Assembly: GCA_914767715.1 (NCBI GenBank) | Contig: OU612071.1 | Span: 13,313,493-13,377,492, forward strand | Length of the DNA stretch: 64,000 bases | Direction of reading: 5' to 3' | Origin: Membranipora membranacea | Taxonomy: Eukaryota; Bryozoa; Gymnolaemata; Cheilostomatida; Membraniporidae | The notes under the pieces: model-generated | What the model was told of the DNA's origin: nothing | Seen by the model: only the letters and a program-made list of their open reading frames with translations | Databases searched by the model: none | Shown here: positions 10,492 to 21,406 of the stretch, in pieces | Numbering within the stretch: position 1 is the first letter of the stretch | Layout of the letters: each line of letters opens with the position of its first letter | Translations under genes and position numbers: made by a program

Positions 10492-12330
10492 GAAACGGAC
10501 TGGGCCGTGTACACAACAGGGTGTAGTTAGCTTGCTCCGAGTCTACTCTGATGAGCGAAAGGGCTTTTATATCTAGTTTAGGGTTCTATTTAGTTTAGCA
10601 CTGTAAGCCATCGCTCGAATTATGAATCCTGATATAACCCACAGAAGGGTTTCAAAGATAGGCTGATACACAATACACGGATCTACTATAGGCTGATACA
10701 CAACACACTGTTGTGACAAATTCTGATGGTCATCAAAGAACGATATCAATTAATTTCCTGTCAAAATGAAATACAGGCACTGTTTATCTACTCATGAGCT
10801 TAATTCACTGGACGTCGTCACGAGTGTTACCTTAAATTTAATTCAAGATTATTATGATACACAGTCTATTTAATTCATCACAAGTTATATATATTCCAAC
10901 TTTTGATATCTGTTTATGATCTATTACATGAAAGCGCCGACAAGGCCGTCTACAAGAGCGTGAAGTTTGGATTGCCTTTGAATACACAATTGCGAATACT
11001 AAAGAGTCAAGCTACTTTGACCATCAATCATTTGTGTCAACCAGACAGGCATAAAACTAATCTGTTTAGACTAAGACTATTTATTTAATTACCCTGACCA
11101 TTTAATTCAATTGAGACAAAATACACATATAAAATATTTATATAAGATTAAAAATATTAAAAGTCGTTCTGAGTATTCTAACCTGACTGTCCTTGCACTC
11201 TTATCCTTGGTTATATGCCAGAATGCCAGATGAGTTCTGATTTAGTCACTGATCGCACAGATAAGTTGGTAGAACTTCGAATTACACAACAATACAATAT
11301 ATTATATGATACAATCAATTCTTTTTACTTCACAATCTAAGACACTGCTAAAATAGGACAACGGTCCTGTTGCGTTCCTGTCTTAATGCTAACTGCTTTA
11401 AATGATACCGTAAAGGACGACGGTCCTGTTGCTACTGCCTGAAGCTGTGGCTGCTCCATATCTTTATTGGTGTGTTCAATGGTGATTACATGATGCAGCT
11501 TTGTCAGGCAGTTTCACTTTGATGATGATATAATTGTTGTGCAAGCAGGTAGTTTCACTTTGATGATATACGTAGCAGGCAAGGTGTAGCCAGTGCAAGT
11601 ATTATTGAAGTTGGTGGTGACTTGTAGTTATTTATTCTCTTTCTTCTTGTAGTATGTGTAGTGTGTAGTATGATATTATTTCAATTCTCGCTCATCGCAT
11701 CATATATAGCAGAAGGCAGAGACGCAATAATAAGCTGATGCTAAAATAGAAATCTCTGCAAACCAAGGTTAATTTACAGTTGTTCAAAATGAGGTTTGAA
11801 GGAAGATGATGTTGTGTGTCTCATTATTTTGTCACGTTTTAAAAAAACGTCAACAACTTTCCCCACCCTAGCTTCTTTTCCATGGATCAAGCCCAGTTAC
11901 TTGCATGCAGTTGGAAGCGTTCGCTTAGATCTCTCCAAAAAAAAAAACTTTAGTACTAAGATCTCTGCATATGCTTTTATCATGGTAGCGACTACCCTCA
12001 AAGATGGTGATGCACACATTTTCTCTGGTTGAGCTATCACCGCAGAAAACTGTTATTGTCGGTTTATCATGGTAGCGACTACCCTCAGAGATGGTGTTGA
12101 AAACATTCTCTCTGGTTGAGCTATCACTGCAGAAAGTTGCTATTGTTGGTTTTTTTGCCATTCCTTCGGTAGAGTAATTCTGTCTGGTATTTATCCTGTC
12201 TGATAACGAATCTCAAGAAATACATCAATCCGTCTACAGCACTGGTGCATGCTTCACAAATTGTCACCCTAACATAACACACCAACCTGTCCACAGCACT
12301 GGTGCATGCTTTAAAAATTGTCACCCTGAC
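10492..12330 (+). other. Non-coding stretch inside the LTR element
   Basis: No gag- or pol-like frame was seen here. Two local duplications lie near its end: an ~80-bp unit at about 11980-12145 (core CATGGTAGCGACTACCCTCA) and a ~60-bp unit at about 12230-12330 (core CACTGGTGCATGCTT). It separates capsid from nucleocapsid, so it is either an insertion or expanded spacer. No clear terminal repeats bound it. Confidence 0.55.
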
Positions 12331-12381
12331 ATTGGTTAGGAATACAAAAGCTGTAGAAAAGTTGGCCAGTGTCCAAAACAC

Positions 12382-12481
12382 TAGGCAGAGAAAACGAGCA
12401 TGCTATTCATGTGGCTCAGAAAATCTTATGGCAAGGGAATGTCCTAATGAAAATCAGGTAAACTCCACAGGTTCTCAGTAA
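12382..12481 (+). pseudogene. gag: gag nucleocapsid remnant with altered zinc knuckle
   Basis: The frame reads RQRKRACYSCGSENLMAREC. The spacing fits a CX2CX4HX4C knuckle (cysteines at 12401, 12410 and 12440), but the histidine position at 12425-12427 is CTT (Leu) rather than CAT or CAC. The frame ends at TAA 12479-12481. The protease frame, open from 12451, lies in the -1 register, the arrangement expected for gag-pro frameshifting. Confidence 0.6.
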
Positions 12482-13956
12482 ACTCACCAGCTACTGATGA
12501 ACCTAACCTTTTACAAGAAAAGGCCGGTGTAAATATGTCTAAGTTGGGCAACCATCAAAAAGTGGACAAAAATCCTAGTGCTGAGCATGGAAATCAAACC
12601 CCATTGAACACTGCGGAAAGTGAATGTGATCAGGCTTCGAAAGCTGATCCAAGCAGTAAACTTGGGAAAATTTCCGACCAGTCTAGTGTGTCTCAAACTG
12701 ATGAGGTTGGCTCAATCCGTAGACAGCGGAGCATCACCAGCCTAGTAGAAAGAGATAGAATAGCAGAATCAAAAATACTTGAGGAAAGACTCTGTGAAAA
12801 TAACAGTGGGAAAAATGACAAAAAAGTTGTCAGCTGTAATGAATTGTGTCATTACGAGTCGGATTCCTGTTATTATATGCCAGGCAAGGCTGGTGGAAAG
12901 AGTATACAGTATTTACTTGACTCTGGGTGTTCTGAATCTGTATTATCAAGGCATGTGTATGATAGAATCCCAAAATCTCTCAGATCTGAAATTGAGCCTC
13001 TGGAAAAATCTGGGGTAATGGCAGATGGGTCAAAACTACCCCTCATAGGGAAAATCAAGCTGCAATGTTCAGTGCGAGGAGAGAAATTTGTTGAGGAATT
13101 CATTGTGAGTAGAATTACACATGATGCTTTACTCGGAATGTCGTTTTTCAAAGCGAGCGGGTGTACACTAAGCTTCAAGAAAGCGTCACTGTATATCAAT
13201 AATAAAAATCTGTTATGTGTTGGCAGATTAGGGGATTTGCTTGTAAGCAATATCCAATTTATGCGTGATACAATAACCCCAGTAAGACCTGAGATGGCTA
13301 TTCATACAAAGTTATGTAATAATACCAGAGGCATGTGTGGTATAACAGGAACTAAAATGAATCATAAAATGCCAGAAAATGTTTTGGTGGCATTGAAGCT
13401 GTGGGAGCCAGATGGGCTGAATAAAATTGTAGTAGAGGATGAAATCAGAGCCGGAACTGTTTCCGCTGATTTCATATCACTATCAAAAGATGATCAGCTT
13501 GTAAACAACAAAACAGGCAACATCATGAAGCCACAATATACAATGGGAGAGGCATTTAATTTAGTAAACATTGGAGATGTTTTGAGTCGAAATGAAAATA
13601 TTGAACAACAAAGCAAGGGTATAGCTTCAAAGCTGGGTGACCATTATGACATCATGGTGTCAAACCACATGAAAGAGCTTTGTAGCACAACTACTCAAGG
13701 GATGAAATCAGCTGATCACAAAGGAGCGATAGTAAATTTATTTACAAAATACTCCGATGTTTACTGTCAAGGTGATTCACTTATCTGTCAAACAAAGTCA
13801 GTTAATCATTCTATTTCGGCTTTACTGGACACTAAACCAATAAAACACCTCATAGAAATAACAGGAAAGCCTGATGACACAGGCCAATCTGTCCCAATAG
13901 GAGATGACAAAACAACAAATAACATAATCACCGCACTGGATACAGGCATTGGGTGA
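12451..13956 (+). CDS. pro: Retropepsin-type protease frame ending at the start of RT
   Basis: The frame is open from 12451, with an ATG at 12535 giving 473 residues. Numbering from that ATG, the catalytic motif LLDSGCSESVLS has D129-S130-G131, and the partner motif ALLGM is at 198-202, as in Ty3/gypsy aspartic proteases. Residues about 400-430 (NLFTKYSDVY, GDSLICQTKSVNHSI) match the linker that normally precedes the reverse transcriptase fingers. Instead of RT the frame runs about 40 more residues and stops. The first ~100 residues are polar and of no recognised family. An intact 473-codon frame amid a broken gag is notable. Confidence 0.75.
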   Translation, partial: KSGKLHRFSVNSPATDEPNLLQEKAGVNMSKLGNHQKVDKNPSAEHGNQTPLNTAESECDQASKADPSSKLGKISDQSSVSQTDEVGSIRRQRSITSLVERDRIAESKILEERLCENNSGKNDKKVVSCNELCHYESDSCYYMPGKAGGKSIQYLLDSGCSESVLSRHVYDRIPKSLRSEIEPLEKSGVMADGSKLPLIGKIKLQCSVRGEKFVEEFIVSRITHDALLGMSFFKASGCTLSFKKASLYINNKNLLCVGRLGDLLVSNIQFMRDTITPVRPEMAIHTKLCNNTRGMCGITGTKMNHKMPENVLVALKLWEPDGLNKIVVEDEIRAGTVSADFISLSKDDQLVNNKTGNIMKPQYTMGEAFNLVNIGDVLSRNENIEQQSKGIASKLGDHYDIMVSNHMKELCSTTTQGMKSADHKGAIVNLFTKYSDVYCQGDSLICQTKSVNHSISALLDTKPIKHLIEITGKPDDTGQSVPIGDDKTTNNIITALDTGIG

Positions 13957-14389
13957 TTGTGAAAATATCTAGCCGGTTATATATTAGGCTACACATCAAT
14001 ATTATAATTAGTTAATAGTTAACCTGTAGTGATTTTTAATAAAAAAGGAAAACCCAGAAAAGACATGTTGTAAACTAACACTTATTAAAGTGTGCACACA
14101 TGTCAAAGACAAACAAAATATTATATTATTGTATTAATCTGCACTTATGCACAGGTATGCTGCATACCATTGCATATCTATCACTGAATATACACAGAAT
14201 ACGCTTATCTCAGTCCTTCAGCTGTCAACAACACTTCTACATCTACCGTCAGGTGAAACCAGCAGCTCTAACTCTTGCATCTAACTCACTGGCTCCTACC
14301 AACACAGATGAAGCAATTCGCCGATACATCGCAATTATTTCGTTTTGCTCCGATTTATCAACATAATTAATTTGTATCTAGTGGGAGAG
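13957..14389. other. Spacer between protease frame and 3' LTR
   Basis: No RT, RNase H or integrase frame was found. The stretch ends in the purine run at 14381-14389. The pol genes (normally ~3 kb) are missing here. Confidence 0.6.
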
Positions 14390-14859
14390 TGTGGGGAATT
14401 TCAGTCTTTGACTGTTATAGATATTAAGCACTGAGGACACATTCTATTTATACATTCTAATCATACATTCTATTCCTACACATGTTTTGTCTGTTATAAT
14501 AATCCTTTATTAATGCTACGACTGTAACTATTTTTAGCAAGCTTACACTCTTCTCTCTTACAACTGGACACTTCATGTTTGCTAGCGGACGAGACTAAAC
14601 GCACTGATTATCTTTACTGATTTATACATTAAATCTTTGTAACTCTGTTAGTTTTAGTTAGATAGTTAGTACACAATAAAATCATAGTATAGTTGATAAA
14701 CAACACATTGTTATGCCTGGCTGGTAGCCTTGTTTTAAACAGACTTTTTGACTGGCAGGTTGCCGTTAAGCCTTACGCGTTCATCAGAACAAGTTGGAGA
14801 TCGGGAATAATTATGCCAAGCCCATGCTGGCTATCCTGACAAGATAGAATTTCCCGACA
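14390..14859 (+). repeat. 3' LTR
   Basis: 470 bp. It carries an extra segment (about 14470-14527) relative to the 5' LTR. It is preceded by the purine run GTGGGAGAG at 14381-14389, which would serve as polypurine tract. Confidence 0.9.
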
Positions 14860-15011
14860 CATAGTTTGGAGACAACTCTCAATATAACTAAAGCATAATT
14901 TTTTTTGTGAATTTATGGCAGATTAAAAATTAGTTGCTAGCTGAGATAATTTTACTGTATGTCAAACTGTGGGAATTTGAGAGAGGAAAACATATGATTT
15001 GAGTTAATGGA

Positions 15012-15220
15012 GTGTTAAGGTGAGTTTATACTAGGACTTTTATTGGATGTTTTAGCCATGTTAACGATTTTTGGAGCTTTTTTTATATCAATTTTATATA
15101 AAATTGTTGCAATCAAGTCCAGTTTTGTTAAATTTGGAAATATTTTAAAGGTGAGTTTATATTAGGATGTTTATTGGACGTCTTCAGCAATGTAAGCAAG
15201 TTTTTAGAGACTTTTCCTCC
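15012..15220. repeat. Local ~65-bp duplication
   Basis: AAGGTGAGTTTATA begins similar ~65-bp segments at about 15016 and 15150, each continuing into TTTATTGGA. The remainder of 14864-15340 shows no coding signal. Confidence 0.5.
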
Positions 15221-15559
15221 CTCTGCGTGATTTTTGAATTCGGAATATAAAAAGTTGTCTTCTCACTGTCCTTATTAAGTGTTGGCCAATAAGAATGTTG
15301 GAAGGAGAAGAAAACTTTAAACTTTTTGCGAAAATGCTAGCGGTTTTAAGAAACGCTCAGAAAACATTGCATTGGTAGACAAAGCTGGAACAGTCTTTGC
15401 ACCCTGACTACCATTTGTACATGAATAAGCTTTGATGTAACAATTGTCATATGAACTATGATTCTCGATGACATAGAAATGACATTTCTGCGATGCAATA
15501 ATGCTTCTGTTGTCATCAATTGCTGAGAATGCGCTGGCATTATATTGAACATCTATCAG

Positions 15560-18500
15560 TCAATTCCAGTTGTTACATTCTGCCCAACGGAATACGCAAC
15601 TTCTCACACACCAAAGTGTTATTTTGCAAATTCAATTTCACCATCTCTGCTGCTTCGCTCCAGGATTTGATGTCAAAAGTCTGCAACTGAGCAAGAGCTG
15701 TCATCCTCCAGGTCTTCTTGGGTCTCCCGCGTCTCCTCTTCCCTTCAGGTGTTCAACCCAAACTAGTGTGTGGGATTAAGCCATGCCTTCTCAGAGTGTG
15801 CCCCAGACAACGCCATCTTCGACACTGGGTGCTGCCGACTCATTCTGTACACTTCCACATTGGATGTTTTTGTCCACCAGTACAGCTTTAAAATGCAGCG
15901 ACAGCAGTCATCCTTTGTCATCTTCCAAGTTTCACACCCGTACAATAAGACGGACATGACATTGGAAGAGAAAAGTTGTAACTTCAGATGTCTCTTAATG
16001 GACTTTGACCTTCAGATTTTCCAGAGCCGGTAGAATGCTGTAGTGGCTTGATTGATACGATTTTTAATATCAATTGTCACACCTCCTACTGCATCTATCT
16101 TGGCTCCAAGATACTGAAAGCTGTTGACAAACTCCAGATCATTGTTGTTGATGGTGAAGGAAACTCCGGAAGCATTGTCCATTTTCTGTGGATGAACCTT
16201 CAAAACTTTTGTCTTCTGCTTGTTGATATGGAGTCCAAACTGCAGTGATGTTGTCACCATATGACTAGTGAAGTTGGACCTCCGATGATGAGTGGTGGAC
16301 AGTAGCGCTAAATCATCAGCGTAAGCTGGATAATTGAGTTTGGTGGTAAAATTCTATCTCAGTCCTGTGCCATGGTCTCCACCTGTTTTCTTCATGATGT
16401 AGTCCGTCACAAGAATAAACAACAAAGGGGAAATGACACACCCTTGACAAACTCCTGATGTCACCTCAAAGAAATCCTCATTCGTACATCCTTGCACTTT
16501 GCAGGTGAAACCCGTGAAGAACAGCTTAGTCAATCTAATGAGTTGCTGAGAGATCCCATAGTGAGACATCACCCTCCATAGACTCTCTCGATGTACACTA
16601 TCGAACGCTTTCTGACATACAGAGGCATTTGCCACTCCTCACATTGCTCTATAATGTTTCTCAACGAGAATATGTGGTCCACACAGCTTCTACCTCTCCG
16701 AAAACCCGCCTGTTTCTCATCTAGACAACCAGCATCCTCCAGGGATACCTTTGATGCAGATTTTTAAGAAAGACCTTGCTGACATAAGGAAGCAGTGTTA
16801 TTCCTCTCTAGTTTGTCGGTTTACCGAGATCTCCTTTCTATGGCAGTTTAACAATTTCACCTCTCCTCCAGTCTTCAGGTATCTTCTCTTGAGTCAACAC
16901 CAGGGGCTTTGTTGTTAAATGCTCCTTTGATTATCTCTCCAATTTCGAATGCCTATGGTACGTCAATATCGATTTCTAGTGTGGTAGCTGCTGCTGCAAC
17001 ATCGGCCACTTCATCAGGCTCTGGAAGATTCAGAAGCTTCTTGAAATGCTCTGTCCAGATTTTGGCTTCCTCTTTGGCATCAACAATGCTTTTCCCATTG
17101 GCATCCTTCAATCTAGATGTGATCTTTCTTCTTTTCCAACTGAGTAGGTTGGTGATGTCGTAGACTGCTTTCATCTGTCCCATATCTGCAGCCCGTTGCG
17201 CAGATTCTGCCACCTTCATGCATCTTATCTTTGTCTCTTCTGCAACTTTTCTTTACAGCCTTATTTACATTCCTGTATTCCTCCTCAAGTCTCTCAACAA
17301 GCCTCCGAGAGTGTTTTGTTTACCGTGAATCTTCAGTCGAATCTCTGCTCTTTCTTCTACCAGTCTCCAGATCTGATCAGACATCCAAGAAGCAGGTTGG
17401 CTTCTCCTCTCTCTACCAATCACCTCCTCTCCTACTTATATGTATGCATCCCTGATCTTCTCCCATCGCACATTTACGTCCATATCTTCTGGCAGATCTT
17501 CAAGAGAGTTGAACCTGTTCTCAATTTTTAATGGTGAACTCCTCCTTAGTTTCACCAGTATAAGCAGGTGACGGTTCCACTTCCCACATGAGGTTGGTTT
17601 CTTTGCTTTAGCTGCCAGCTTTAATTCAAGCTTTGCCAAAACCAGGTAGTGATCCGATGACGCATCAGCAGATCTCAGCACTCTGACATCATGAACTAAC
17701 CATTCCACTTCCTGTTAATCAACACATGGTCAATCTGGGTGAGGTGACCTCTTGGTGACTTCCAAGTCTACTTGTGTATATCTCTATGAGGAAAAATAGA
17801 ACCACCAACTATCATACCATTGAATCGATCAAACTGTATGAGCTTCTCTCCATTTCCATTAACAAGTCCTGTTCCATGCATGCCAACAGAGTCTTCTATC
17901 CCGGTGTTGACAATCCCAACTTGTGCATTCATGTCACTGAGAACCATGACAACATCATGACGCGGGAAATCATCTTCAGCCTTCTGTAGAGCAGCATAGA
18001 ATTCATCTTTTGCTTCATCCTTTGTTTCATTAGTTGGAGCATAGCAACCAATAATACTCAAGTTGGTGTACTTTCCCTCAAATTTAGCTGATAACAATAT
18101 TTCTTTGATGGGTTTCCAGTCCATCAGACATTTCCGGGCACATTTGGTCATCATTAGCCCTGATCCTTGATGGTGCATGTTGGCTACCATTCCAGAATAT
18201 AGCAGCTGTTCTCCAGTCTCCAGCGACTCCTCTCCTTCACCTGTCCAGCGTGCCTCACTTATACCAAGGACATCTAGCTTACATCTTCCGAACTCCCGAG
18301 CCACTTGTTCAGTACGCCCGACCTCATTCATCGTCCTGACATTCCATGATCCAATACGGAGTATCCCTCTTGGGGCCATCATGTAAGTACTCCTGTTCGT
18401 AGTTGTGGCAGAGACTCCCAACTGGATTTCATCCCTACCAGTCATATAGCCATTTCGTGGCCGAAAGTTTCCTCTTCTGCGTCCTCCAAGTGCAGGTTTT

Positions 18501-18670
18501 TGGTTTGAATTTACTGATTCTGTAACATGCTGTGTTTGGCGCGGACGAGTTGTTAGCCCGTCACGCAACCCTCCTCATTTATCGGATATGGGACCGGCTG
18601 CAGGCCACCCTAGCGGAGGGCCTACAGGTTGAGTTCAAATCCACTATGAACCTTGCTGAAACAATTGAAA
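15560..18670 (-). pseudogene. Non-LTR retrotransposon (APE endonuclease + reverse transcriptase), decayed
   Basis: Read on the minus strand. 18568-17768 encodes the endonuclease: GSWNVRTMNEVGR, LDVLGISEARWTG, SDMNAQVG, FPHRDIHK. A TAG then interrupts (17764-17766) before TWKSPRGHLTQIDHVLINRK, and a frame change precedes SADASSDHYLVLAKLELKL (17708-17436). 17219-16953 is the linker. RT follows with KGDLGK near 16840, AFDSVHRESLWRVM, VTSGVCQGCVISPLLF and the catalytic YADD at 16312-16323, then LHINKQKTKVL and SFQYLGAKID. The C-terminal part (LYGCETWK) extends to about 15640. The order and motifs fit RTE/CR1-like elements; the clade is not certain. Several stops and frameshifts make it inactive. 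Confidence 0.85.
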
Positions 18671-18689
18671 AAAACTAATCGCTACATCC

Positions 18690-21400
18690 ACAATTTTTAT
18701 TTTTCATAATTTTTATTTGCCCTTTGAACTCACAATATTCAATTTACTTGGGTAATATATTCTGGACTGACCCTTTAATACTAGAGATCGAATTCAAAAA
18801 AACTTTACACCCATACAGACATATCATAAACAACTAAATTTTCTATTCTTCATAATGTAACTATAAGAGATAACAGCATTGTGTTGTCTCTCAAAGATTT
18901 TGATATGAAAGGGGTCTTAATGACCAAGTCCATAAGTTGTCAGGGTTATAGTTTGGAAAGAATGGTAGGGGAGGCAAATGTCCGAGGCGAGTCCGAAGCA
19001 TCACCAGCGAGCTCTCCCTGAGAAATTTGAGGCACATAATGAGCAATTTTCAGAGGGGCTGATTCCTACATGGATTATTCTTTTATAGTGTTTTTAGGCC
19101 ACTGTATTTAGCTTTATAGGGGAGCCTAGACATGCAAGGTACCAAGAGGTTTATAGGGCTCCTGAAGAAAATTCAGGGCACTCAAATTGAAGCTGAATAC
19201 CAATGAAAGAATGAACCCGGAAAAATTCCTCAAGTTTTTTAATCAATAAATAATCAGGCCACTGGAAGAGCTAGACAACTACATTTCTGAGTTGTTAGTA
19301 TTTGGATTCAAAAGCTCAGGGTATGATCTCCCTCTCATCGCATCTCTGTGGAGAGGGAACCATGTTTCCATATTATCAAGATGTTGGAGTTAGAAACATC
19401 AAAAAAGGGGAATAAATTAAAAGTAAGCGATCAGTTTTAGGTTTAGATGTGTCTGTTAGTATCTTGACAACCTCAAAAACATGGCGATACCGTGTAGAGC
19501 ATTCTTATGTAGAAAATCCTCAAACAAACTCAGGATAGAGAGACATGGGGTGAAAGCAGCTCAATGGATTGCCTCGTATGGGACTCAGAAAAGTACTAAG
19601 TTCTCTTATTTCTTAATTAGAGGAGAGATAAGATTGGGTGGTAGGAATTTACTCGTCGAGTTCTTACCATGTCAAGTGTTAGTTTAACCTTTTTCTGGGA
19701 TGCTGACGCTGTGCTGAATCTCAATTCGCTATACACAATAATATAGGACAAGAAAAATCCATCAGTAATAATATGACAATGGACAATGTGAAATATCTCA
19801 ATTACTTCGAATATCAAACCACGATGAAGTAGGAATTTGACTTCGAGAAAACGCTAAAAGAAAACGAACTCTTTGCTGATTTTTATAGAAATCTCAATTT
19901 AGGTATAGTTGACAACATAAAATATTTGTATCAAACTCTGGGGTTTAAGATGGATATTCCTATAGTATTGTAGTTAGCAATATAAAGCCTTATTTGGAAG
20001 GAAAACATGCAATGGTATGAAATGGCTAAAACATGTGTAATAATTGACGTACCAAATATATATTATAATGTTTTCTTGTTTTAGAATTAGAAACTTCCTG
20101 TGGTATTTTTACAATTTGTTTTTGTAATTTATCTCTGGTAGAGATTTCTGGCTCATCAATTCTAACACTTGGCCCTCTTATCTCTGCGTTTTCCACAAGA
20201 AACAAGTTTCTGGCGGGCAAACCAGAGTTACTAGAGACTTTAAGAAAAGGTTATACGATTTGCAGTTGAGTACCGTGATTTGCACTAAAATGATTTCTTT
20301 GAGACAGTATTTGTGGGCAGAGAATGGAAACCAACAACATTCTGTGAAAGGATTTGGATAGCAGTACTCAGGGGAAGTTTTGTATAGAATGTTGAGGTGA
20401 AGAGGGTCGTAGCTTTACATTTATGTCACTACTGCAGATCACCGGTATAAACGCAGCTTTCAGTGTTTTGGATAACACTAATTTCATATATTATACTCAA
20501 TAATCGAAATAGGCTTCGACAATATCTTTGGATAAGAACCTGTTCTTTCTGATCAGGTTGCAACAACTCCTACCTCTTGTAAAAATAGCTCATTCATGTA
20601 TATTTATTAGTTTATACTTGTTAATTGATGCTAGCAATATGGACAAAATATCTAACCTAAACTCGCGAAGGTGACTTGTCAAGTATATAATCCTGCTATT
20701 CCACAACCAAAATTTCATCCAAATCTAAACCCAGAAAATTTTGTTTCCAATAATAATCCTGAAAACCATATCATAAGCATTTATAAGCCATACAACTTTA
20801 TTATTTTAAATATATTCAGTATTTTTAAATCATAGTACATTTTGTACTTTTCAACAATAAATATCATACCCAAAGGAAATTAATAACATTGACAAAATTA
20901 TTATTAAAATTATAACCTTGAAAAAATAAATATCAAATAATAATAACTAGGCAAATGCTAACCCTAACAGAAAAGGCAACTGAAATACTCATTCTAATAA
21001 TGGAGATAGGCTCACTTTACTACTAGTTAGTCACTTCCCAAGAAAGCTAAGCTTTTTTGTATTGCTGTTCATAACTGTTTACAGGAAAAACCTCTAGGGT
21101 TAGTCGATGATAAGTTGGATAAATTTGAGCTTTTCACAGTTTCTCTACAGATAAGTCATCTCCTCTGTGTATGCACTTAGATAACTAGCCATATACCACC
21201 GGTTCTGTAAATAAAGGAAATAACTTGATCAGCTAATAAAATTCATAAATATTATTACATCCCGGGTTAACTGAGAACATTATCATCTCCAATAGCATTA
21301 CATAAATTTTATTAGTTGGTTATTTACTCAGGGCATATCAGGTAATTTTGTGAACCCGAGTTATCTCCACATCTCGAAAAGGCCAAAATTCATATAAATT
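18690..21400. other. Gene-poor stretch with dispersed repeats
   Basis: No exon could be supported. About 18955-19130 is related to 57710-57890 (shared GATTCCTACATGGATTATT / GATTCTGACATGGATTATTT and CTATTTAGCTTT). Short open frames near 19180-19980 (for example VDNIKYLYQTLGFKMDI) may be remnants of an unidentified mobile element. Confidence 0.45.
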
Positions 21401-21406
21401 ATAAAG

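Larger units (their letters stand above)
8375..14859 (+). mobile_element. Ty3/gypsy-type LTR retrotransposon, pol-deleted
   Basis: Two LTRs (8375-8789 and 14390-14859) start TGTGGGG and end GACA. The whole is flanked by a CATA target duplication (8371-8374 and 14860-14863). A primer-binding site follows the left LTR and a purine run precedes the right one. The interior holds a tandem-repeat leader, a frame-broken gag, a 1.9-kb non-coding stretch, a zinc knuckle, and a protease frame that stops where reverse transcriptase should begin. No RT, RNase H or integrase was found, so it cannot move on its own proteins. The LTRs differ by substitutions and one ~55-bp indel, so the insertion is not very recent. 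Confidence 0.9.

Noticed and set aside
10548-10560. CTGATGAGCGAAA, a hammerhead-ribozyme-like core
   Set aside because: Stem II is absent (the two core halves are joined by only GC) and no stem I/III pairing was found around it.
12873-13250. 125-codon minus-strand frame
   Set aside because: It lies opposite the protease frame, which has clear catalytic motifs; a shadow.
14864-15340. Possible 3' UTR of the non-LTR element
   Set aside because: The right boundary of the LTR element is clear, but no poly(A) or microsatellite end of the non-LTR element could be placed, so no boundary is claimed.
17196-17531. Plus-strand frames of 70-110 codons
   Set aside because: They are opposite the non-LTR retrotransposon coding strand.
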